Positions 16,028 to 21,088 of a stretch of 34,127 bases of DNA are shown here, piece by piece. The DNA comes from an uncultured Lachnospiraceae bacterium. GTDB taxonomy: Bacteria; Bacillota; Clostridia; Lachnospirales; Lachnospiraceae. A program made the translations under genes and the position numbers. The stretch spans positions 1 to 34,127 of the forward strand of contig CAMLYL010000024.1 in the NCBI GenBank assembly GCA_946491665.1, in the 5' to 3' direction. Under the pieces are notes generated by a model. The model saw only the letters and a program-made list of their open reading frames with translations, did no database searches and was not told where the DNA came from. The first letter of the stretch is position 1. The number at the start of each line of letters is the position of its first letter.

Positions 16028-16189
16028 TTGCGGAAAAAGATAGAAGTGATTATGGTTGTCGCACTGATTGTGGCGGCGATTACCGCGGGGCCGCGGACTG
16101 CCAGGTATGTAATGAATATGAAAGCGGAGACGGAACCTGTGTGTATTGTGATTGACCCGGGACACGGTGCGTACCGGATGCGCAGATGA
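16028..16189 (+). CDS. cwlD: cwlD 5' fragment (N-acetylmuramoyl-L-alanine amidase, interrupted)
   Basis: Likely start is TTG 16028 with AGGA 4 nt upstream; ATG 16052 is a poorer alternative, and a stop at 15971 limits further extension. The first 45 codons are cwlD: a basic start, a membrane anchor (VIMVVALIVAAITA) and strand 1 plus the first zinc motif, VCIVIDPGHG. At 16164 the gene crosses into a mobile element and reads seven foreign residues (AYRMRR after HG) to TGA. The zinc ligand H46 is encoded by the codon at the junction itself (CAC here, CAT after rejoining). CwlD makes muramic-delta-lactam in spore cortex, needed for germination. This fragment alone is inactive. Joined to 19931-20501 it gives a 235-aa protein; B. 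subtilis CwlD is about that size. Confidence 0.88.
   Translation: MRKKIEVIMVVALIVAAITAGPRTARYVMNMKAETEPVCIVIDPGHGAYRMRR
16139..16188. other. attL, left attachment site of the element
   Basis: The cwlD half-site (16139-16162) is followed by the proposed CA core at 16163-16164 and by the 24-bp element arm 16165-16188. The outer nine bases of that arm (GCGCAGATG) are the exact reverse complement of the outer nine of the attR arm. Confidence 0.75.
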
Positions 16190-16225
16190 TAAGCCGGAGA
16201 ATCACGTATTGTAAAGCCATGAAAA

Positions 16226-16282
16226 GAAGACTGTGTATGGAAACCTTCAGAAAAAGGGGTTTTCATCCGCAGTCTTTTTTTT
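16226..16282 (+). terminator. Terminator at the left end of the element
   Basis: AAGACTG (16227-16233) pairs with CAGTCTT (16270-16276), and ATGGAAACC (16237-16245) pairs with GGTTTTCAT (16258-16266) with one wobble; T8 follows. It would stop cwlD transcripts entering from the left and insulate the recombinase genes. Confidence 0.88.
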
Positions 16283-16285
16283 GCT

Positions 16286-16315
16286 GCATATTGGATAAGC
16301 TGTCCTGCGTATGCT
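16286..16315 (+). promoter_or_regulatory. Possible sigma-E-type promoter of the recombinase operon
   Basis: GCATATT (16286-16292) matches the sporulation sigma-E -35 consensus KMATATT in full. Fifteen bp later CGTATGCT (16308-16315) matches CATACAHT at five of eight positions. No good vegetative promoter is seen in the 60 bp between the terminator and the 47-aa ORF. The -10 match is modest, so this is only suggestive. Confidence 0.35.
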
Positions 16316-16343
16316 GATAGCAGAAGGACGGGGGAGGCGGAAA

Positions 16344-16487
16344 ATGGACAGAGACGAGACAGACGGATACAGGGTAGAACGGGAATTCCTCGGCAGATTA
16401 TCGGCGGAAGAACTGCTGGAGCGTATTATCCGCGCACACCGGGAGATGCCGGATCAGGAGGAGGAGACGGAGGACGGAGAGTGTTGA
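16344..16487 (+). CDS. 47-aa acidic protein upstream of the recombinase
   Basis: ATG 16344 has GGAGG 6 nt upstream and the frame runs to TGA 16485-16487. The protein has a charged start, YRVEREFLGRLSAEELLERI as a probable strand-helix unit, and a very acidic tail (QEEETEDGEC). Its end overlaps the recombinase start at 16481 by 7 bp, so the two are translationally coupled. I do not recognise a named domain. Position and size make it a candidate accessory factor for recombination (for example a directionality factor), or simply a conserved element-borne small protein; this is inference from context. Confidence 0.65.
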   Translation: MDRDETDGYRVEREFLGRLSAEELLERIIRAHREMPDQEEETEDGEC

Positions 16488-18031
16488 AAAAATTTATGAC
16501 GGCCGCATACATCAGATTATCGCGGGAGGACGGAGACAAGGAAGAGAGCGACAGTGTAGGGAATCAGAGGAAACTGCTGACTGAATATATTACAGTCGAA
16601 GAGAATATGGTTCTTTATGATGTGTACATTGATGACGGTTATACCGGAACTGATTTTAACAGGCCGGCATTCCGGAGAATGATCGGGGATATTGAGGCCG
16701 GAAAGGTGAACTGTGTGGCTGTGAAAGACCTGTCCAGATTCGGACGGGACTATATTGATACCGGAAGATATCTGGAACGCTATTTCCCTGAGAAGGGGGT
16801 GCGCTTTATCTCTGTCATGGAGAGAATTGACAGCAGGAAGCAGGCGTACGATCTGCTGCTTCCCATCCGGAATATTTTTAATGAACAGTATGCCCGGGAC
16901 ATTTCGGAGAAGGTGCAGACGGCTGTCAGGACAAAACAGCGGGCCGGCGAGTTTGTGGGAGCATTTGCCTGCTACGGCTACAGAAAGTCTCCGGCAGACA
17001 AAAACCGGCTGATCGTGGATCCGTATGCGGCCGCTGTAGTCCGGAGAATTTTTTCGCTTTATATCGGCGGCTGCGGCAAGCAGCAGATCGCGAAACTTCT
17101 CAATGCGGAGGAGATTCTCTCTCCTTCGGAATACAAGAAGGCTATGGGACTTTCCTATCACAATCCAAACCGGCCGGAGGGGAAATCATACTGGTCTTAT
17201 GCCGCTGTGAACAATATTCTGCACAGGGAAATGTATGTGGGAAATATGGTGCAGGGAACGAAACACCAGTGTCTGAGAGGAAGACAGAAACAGATAAGAC
17301 GGGAGGACTGGATCATTGTGGAGCATACCCATGAGCCGGTGATTGACCGGGAGACCTGGGACAAAGCACAGTTTCTTCTGAGAAGACGGAGGAGAGAGAC
17401 CGGAACGGAGACGGACAGAAATCTTTTTGCCGGTCTCGTGAAATGCGGCGACTGCGGAAGGAGCATGGTGAAAAATATGTGGAGGCTCACGGATGGGAGC
17501 AGGGTTCGCGCCATGTACTGCGGGACCTATAAGCGTCATGGAAGACAATACTGTACCTCTCATGCGCTGCCGCTGGCGATTCTGGAGAAAATTGTGCTGG
17601 ATGATCTTAATGAGCTGATACGGAGCGCCGGGAATCTGCGCCGGATCGCGGATCAATGCTGCTCTCCGGGGACGGTGCCTGGAAGAGAAGCGGAAGAGGT
17701 GCAGGCGGAGATGGAACGTGTCCGCCGGCTGAAACAATCCGTTTATGAGGATTACAGGGAGGGCCTGATTTCGCGGGAAGAATTTCTTTCTTATCATGAA
17801 GATTATGAAAAGAAAGAGACGCTTTGCCGTCGGCAGATGGAAAAGCTGGAACAGAGGAAACGGGACTGCGGCCGTGGAGCGTCAGAGATTCCGTGGCTGA
17901 ACAGACTGCTGAACCAGGGGCGCGTGGAAACGCTGGACAGGAATATTGTGACAGAGATGGTTCATGAAGTCAGAGTGTATGAGAATCGGAAAATTACAAT
18001 TATCTATAATCTGTGTCCCTTTATTTTTTGA
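16481..18031 (+). CDS. Large serine recombinase (site-specific integrase/excisionase of the element)
   Basis: 516 aa from GTG 16481, with GGAGG 7 nt upstream (TTG 16484 and ATG 16496 are weaker). The resolvase-type catalytic domain covers ~7-150: Y10-I-R-L-S14 with S14 the nucleophile, D-D-G-Y-T-G-T-D-F-N-R-P at 51-62, and the KDLSRFGRDY helix (82-91) carrying the conserved arginines. The recombinase domain follows (~160-300), then a zinc ribbon with C322-x2-C325 and C347/C358, and a coiled coil (~400-470) that in this family controls integration versus excision. All key residues are intact, so the enzyme should be active. The last residues (IIYNLCPFIF) differ from the usual charged end. It belongs with TnpX/phiC31-type integrases, not with small resolvases. 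Confidence 0.93.
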   Translation: MLKKFMTAAYIRLSREDGDKEESDSVGNQRKLLTEYITVEENMVLYDVYIDDGYTGTDFNRPAFRRMIGDIEAGKVNCVAVKDLSRFGRDYIDTGRYLERYFPEKGVRFISVMERIDSRKQAYDLLLPIRNIFNEQYARDISEKVQTAVRTKQRAGEFVGAFACYGYRKSPADKNRLIVDPYAAAVVRRIFSLYIGGCGKQQIAKLLNAEEILSPSEYKKAMGLSYHNPNRPEGKSYWSYAAVNNILHREMYVGNMVQGTKHQCLRGRQKQIRREDWIIVEHTHEPVIDRETWDKAQFLLRRRRRETGTETDRNLFAGLVKCGDCGRSMVKNMWRLTDGSRVRAMYCGTYKRHGRQYCTSHALPLAILEKIVLDDLNELIRSAGNLRRIADQCCSPGTVPGREAEEVQAEMERVRRLKQSVYEDYREGLISREEFLSYHEDYEKKETLCRRQMEKLEQRKRDCGRGASEIPWLNRLLNQGRVETLDRNIVTEMVHEVRVYENRKITIIYNLCPFIF

Positions 18032-18091
18032 AAAAATATTAAATTTCGTCAATTTCACAAAAAAACAGGTTAAATTGATCTGATTTTTTAC

Positions 18092-18120
18092 TTGCATGAA
18101 AAATCAAACTGTGCTACACT
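18092..18120 (+). promoter_or_regulatory. Promoter of amt-glnK
   Basis: TTGCAT (18092-18097), 17-bp spacer, TACACT (18115-18120). About 20 bp upstream, TCAATTT (18049-18055) and AAATTGA (18072-18078) form a spaced inverted repeat that could bind a regulator. Confidence 0.7.
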
Positions 18121-18133
18121 GCTTTACAAGACA

Positions 18134-18177
18134 AAGGCGTTTGAAGTATTGCAGATACTTCAGGCGCCTTCTTTTTT
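18134..18177 (+). terminator. Hairpin with U-tract in the amt leader (terminator or attenuator)
   Basis: AAGGCG (18134-18139) pairs with CGCCTT (18165-18170), and GAAGTAT (18143-18149) pairs with ATACTTC (18155-18161), with a 3x3 internal loop and CTTTTTT behind. It begins only ~7 nt after the predicted amt start site, so it lies within the amt leader. Confidence 0.8.
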
Positions 18178-18240
18178 CCATGGAAGGACTGTCTGTTATT
18201 TTAAAAAGCCGGCAACTGAAAAGAAAGGAAGAGATAAGTT

Positions 18241-19482
18241 ATGAGTTCAGGAGATACAGCTTTTATTATAATCTGTGCAGCCTTTGTATTTATTATGACT
18301 CCGGGTCTGGCATTTTTTTACGGAGGCCTGGTAAGAAGAAAAAATGTTGTCAGTACCATGATGGCCTGCGCTGCCATAATGGGATTGTCTGTTGTTATGT
18401 GGTGTCTTTTCGGCTACTCACTGTCATTCGGCGGAAATCATGGGGGTATCATCGGTGATTTCCGATGGTTTGGACTGAATAATGTCGGAATGGATGCAGG
18501 ACCCTATGCCGATTCTATTCCCCATCTGATTTACTGTGGATTTCAGATGATGTTTGCCATGATTACGCCGGCTTTGATTACCGGTTCAGTGGTGGGACGT
18601 ATGAAATTCAAGGCGTTATTTATTTTTATCGCTCTGTGGTCTGTGATTGTATACTATCCTATGGCTCATATGGTGTGGGGAGAGGGCGGATTTCTGGCCG
18701 CTGTCGGCTCTGTGGATTTTGCGGGAGGAAATGTGGTACATATCAGTTCCGGCGTCAGCGCTCTTGTACTTGCGATTCTTCTTGGAAGAAGAAGAGGTTA
18801 TGAACATACGACATACCGGATTCACAATATTCCCTTTGTTGTACTGGGCGCCGCTCTTCTGTGGTTCGGCTGGTTCGGCTTCAATGCTGGAAGCGCTTTA
18901 AAAGCAGACGGCCTGGCGGCTCACGCATTTATGACTACCGCGATTTCTTCAGCGGCAGCTCTTCTGTCCTGGATGGCAATTGATGTGATTAAGTCCAGAA
19001 AACCCACTCTGGTAGGCGCATCCACCGGTCTGGTTGTGGGTCTGGTAGCGATTACTCCCGGAGCAGGGTATGTTCCAATCTGGGCTTCCTTTGTGATCGG
19101 AGCTCTGGTAAGCCCGATCTGCTACTTTGGAGTGGCTCTGATAAAAAAGAAACTGAAAATAGATGATGCTCTGGACGCCTTCGGCTGTCATGGAATCGGC
19201 GGTATCTGGGGAGGCATTGCAACCGGACTGTTTGGCCAGTCTTCCATCAACAGCGCAGCGCAGTGGGATGGTCTTGTGTTTGGAGACGTTCATCTTTTCG
19301 CGGCGCAGCTGATCGGTATTGTTGTTACAATTGCCGTTGCGGTTGTGGGAACGCTGATTTGTGCGGGAATTGTAAGAATATTTACACCTCTCCGTGTGAC
19401 TGCCAAAGAAGAACAGCTTGGTCTTGATATTTCACAGCACGGCGAAAGCGCATATCCGAGCTTTAACGGATTGGATCAGTAA
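18241..19482 (+). CDS. amt: Ammonium transporter Amt
   Basis: 413 aa, eleven predicted membrane helices, the usual Amt/Mep/Rh length. It moves ammonium across the cytoplasmic membrane. The N-terminal signature TPGLAFFYGGLVRRKNVVS is conserved, and the pore twin histidines are seen in GGNVVHISSGVSALV and DAFGCHGIGGIWGG. The short cytoplasmic C terminus contains LGLDISQHGESAYP, the element that contacts P-II proteins. AAAGGAAGAG precedes ATG 18241. The gene is followed after 19 bp by glnK, the classic amt-glnK pairing in which P-II blocks the channel under nitrogen excess. Remarkably, the pair lies inside the cwlD-interrupting element. Confidence 0.95.
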   Translation: MSSGDTAFIIICAAFVFIMTPGLAFFYGGLVRRKNVVSTMMACAAIMGLSVVMWCLFGYSLSFGGNHGGIIGDFRWFGLNNVGMDAGPYADSIPHLIYCGFQMMFAMITPALITGSVVGRMKFKALFIFIALWSVIVYYPMAHMVWGEGGFLAAVGSVDFAGGNVVHISSGVSALVLAILLGRRRGYEHTTYRIHNIPFVVLGAALLWFGWFGFNAGSALKADGLAAHAFMTTAISSAAALLSWMAIDVIKSRKPTLVGASTGLVVGLVAITPGAGYVPIWASFVIGALVSPICYFGVALIKKKLKIDDALDAFGCHGIGGIWGGIATGLFGQSSINSAAQWDGLVFGDVHLFAAQLIGIVVTIAVAVVGTLICAGIVRIFTPLRVTAKEEQLGLDISQHGESAYPSFNGLDQ

Positions 19483-19501
19483 GGCGGGAGGTTGATAAAT
19501 T

Positions 19502-19858
19502 ATGATGATTAAAATCGAAGCATATATAAGAGAAGAGAAGTTTGAAGACGTTAAGACTGCTCTGGATGAGCTCAATGTAAATGGTTTGACGGTATACCAG
19601 GTTATGGGCTGCGGAATTCAGAGAGGATATAAGGAAATCGTGCGGGGAATGGAAGTTGATATGCAGATGCAGCCGAAGGTCAAGTTTGAGATTATCGTGT
19701 CCTCTGAAGAGTGGGAAGAAAAAGTGGTGAATGCGATTCAGAAAGCGGCATATACCGGAGAGGTTGGAGACGGAAAAATATTTACATTTGAAATTCGTTC
19801 CGCATTGAAGATCCGTACAAAAGAAACCGGTTACGACGCAATTCAGGAATCTGAGTAA
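19502..19858 (+). CDS. glnK: P-II nitrogen regulator (GlnK-like) paired with Amt
   Basis: 118 aa. MMIKIEAYIREEKFEDVKTALDEL and VGDGKIFTFEIRSALKIRTKETG match the P-II core and the ATP/2-oxoglutarate-binding B and C loops. The T-loop (GCGIQRGYKEIVRGMEVDMQMQ, residues 36-57) is present, but the tyrosine uridylylated in E. coli GlnB/GlnK (RGAEY) is replaced by valine (V52 in RGMEV), so control by GlnD-type modification is unlikely; Tyr43 is not the equivalent site. It would sense ATP/ADP and 2-oxoglutarate and gate Amt directly. GGGAGG lies 8-9 nt before the ATG. No terminator follows; transcription can run through attR into the 3' half of cwlD. Confidence 0.93.
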   Translation: MMIKIEAYIREEKFEDVKTALDELNVNGLTVYQVMGCGIQRGYKEIVRGMEVDMQMQPKVKFEIIVSSEEWEEKVVNAIQKAAYTGEVGDGKIFTFEIRSALKIRTKETGYDAIQESE

Positions 19859-19904
19859 TTTCGTTCCCGCGCTTTGCATATCAGTCGGCGCACATCATTG
19901 GTTT

Positions 19905-19954
19905 CATCTGCGCTTCCGATGTCCGCCCCATGGCGGAAATGATCCGGGAAAGGT
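19905..19954. other. attR, right attachment site of the element
   Basis: The 24-bp element arm 19905-19928 is followed by CA at 19929-19930 and the cwlD half-site. Paired with the attL arm it forms a palindrome matching at 17 of 24 positions, including the outer nine. Confidence 0.75.
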
Positions 19955-20501
19955 GGGAACCACGGGGACTCTGGAGAAAGATATTAATCTTCAGATTGCC
20001 CGGAAGCTGAAAGATGATCTGGAAGAACAGGGAATGGAAGCGATCCTGACCCGGGATGCGGATGAGAATCTGGCGGATGAAGGCGCTTCCAGCATTAAAG
20101 TTTCCGACCTGAAAAACCGGGTGGCAATGATTGATCAGGCAGATTCGGTACTGGTGGTCAGCATTCATCAGAACAGTTACACAGACAGTTCGGTGAGCGG
20201 AGCTCAGGTCTTTTATTACGGGCAGTCAGAGGAGGGAGAGCGTCTGGCGCAGGCGATTCAGGAAAACCTGATTCAGACGCTGGATCCTTCCAATACCCGG
20301 GAGGCCAAAGCAAATGACAGCTACTATATGCTGAAAAGAACATCCGTACCGACTGTCATCGTAGAATGCGGTTTCCTGTCCAATCCGGATGAAGAAGCTC
20401 TTCTGCAGGAAGAAGAGTATCAGGATAAAATCGTGGAGGCCATTCGCAAAGGGATCCGGGCATATCTGGAAAACAATGATGGAGATGCGGAAGCCGCCTA
20501 G
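19931..20501 (+). CDS. cwlD: cwlD 3' part (amidase catalytic core, interrupted)
   Basis: Begins right after the element at TGGCGG and reads GGNDPGKVGTTGTLEKDINLQ, the natural continuation of the DPGHG motif that ends at 16164. In the joined protein (235 aa) E61 is the second zinc ligand (TLEKD), H125 the third (SIHQNS) and E191 the catalytic glutamate (VECGFLSNPDE); all are present, so nothing here suggests decay. The longest stand-alone frame starts at GTG 19953, has no good ribosome site, and lacks the membrane anchor and first zinc ligand, so it should be inactive unless the element is excised. The last 4 bp overlap the 3' end of the metallophosphoesterase gene on the other strand. Confidence 0.88.
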
Positions 20502-21088
20502 ATTTCCAGAAAATATTTTTCATATGCATTGATAATGGTTGTACCCTGATACTGGTTTTCCCGTGTCAGGGTATAATCGTATGGCAGATGGACGTGACCG
20601 TGCAGCATGTAGGCGGGATGGTACCGCTCCATCAGATGGAGAAATGCATCATATCCCCGGTGAATCAGGTCGTCGCCGTCTCCGATGCCGCGGGCGGGAG
20701 CATGGGTAACCAGAATATCGAATCCTCCATATTTGCGGATCTGCCGCTGCAGCCGGCGGATCCGCTGTTTCATCTGCGCCTCTGTGTACATATGACGTCC
20801 CTCTTTATAGGGGAAGCAGCCGCCCAGGCCCAGAAAGCGGATACCATCGTGAACGTAAATCTTGCCGTCAATGTCGATGCATCCTTCCGGAGGGATCTTT
20901 TCATATTTATTGTCGTGATTACCGTGGACATACAGCAGCGGAACATTTGCGCATGTCACCAGAAAGGACAGATACCGGGGATCCAGGTCTCCGCAGGAGA
21001 CGATCAGATCGGTATCGTCCAGCCGGTTTAAGTCGTAATGATCCCACAGGGCTTTTGATTCCATATCGGCAATGGCCATAATTTTCAT
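20498..21088 (-). CDS. Calcineurin-like metallophosphoesterase (YfcE/YmdB-like)
   Basis: 196 aa. Metallophosphatase motifs are present in modified form: the first motif, usually D-x-H, is IADMES; then VSCGDLD, YVHGNHDNKY, VTHAPARG and LHGHVHLPYD. The GD, GNHD, TH and GHxH elements define the di-metal site; the first motif's His is replaced (D8-M-E), unusual but seen in some relatives. The substrate is unknown (phosphodiester or nucleotide). The ATG at 21088 follows directly on the TAA of the upstream ParB/BMP gene, with a GAGGAAG ribosome site inside that gene, so the two are translationally coupled. Confidence 0.85.
   Translation of the reverse strand: MKIMAIADMESKALWDHYDLNRLDDTDLIVSCGDLDPRYLSFLVTCANVPLLYVHGNHDNKYEKIPPEGCIDIDGKIYVHDGIRFLGLGGCFPYKEGRHMYTEAQMKQRIRRLQRQIRKYGGFDILVTHAPARGIGDGDDLIHRGYDAFLHLMERYHPAYMLHGHVHLPYDYTLTRENQYQGTTIINAYEKYFLEI

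Larger units (their letters stand above)
16163..19930 (+). mobile_element. 3.77-kb skin-like serine-recombinase element inserted in cwlD, carrying amt-glnK
   Basis: Removing 3,766 bp between the CA at 16163-16164 and the CA at 19929-19930 restores cwlD exactly in frame. Contents in order, all on the + strand: a strong terminator that ends incoming cwlD transcription, a 47-aa acidic ORF overlapping a 516-aa large serine recombinase, then amt and glnK with their own promoter. The joined element ends form a 50-bp near-palindrome expected of attP. There are no tail, capsid, replication or conjugation genes, so it is neither a complete prophage nor an ICE; it is a minimal integrating unit with cargo. 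It resembles the skin element of sigK in principle (recombinase-bearing DNA splitting a sporulation gene), but excision is inferred, not shown. Confidence 0.87.

Noticed and set aside
18127-18180. ANTAR-controlled antiterminator before amt
   Set aside because: Only one stem is present in the predicted transcript, and its loop (TGCAG) does not fit the A-x-x-G hexaloop rule; left as an unspecified attenuator.
16163-19933. GG as the crossover dinucleotide of the element
   Set aside because: It also restores cwlD, but puts the attP symmetry centre 3 bp off; CA is exactly central, so it is preferred though not proven.
19953-20501. Independent short amidase gene starting at GTG 19953
   Set aside because: It lacks the anchor and first zinc motif, has no good ribosome site, and is the exact continuation of the fragment at 16028.
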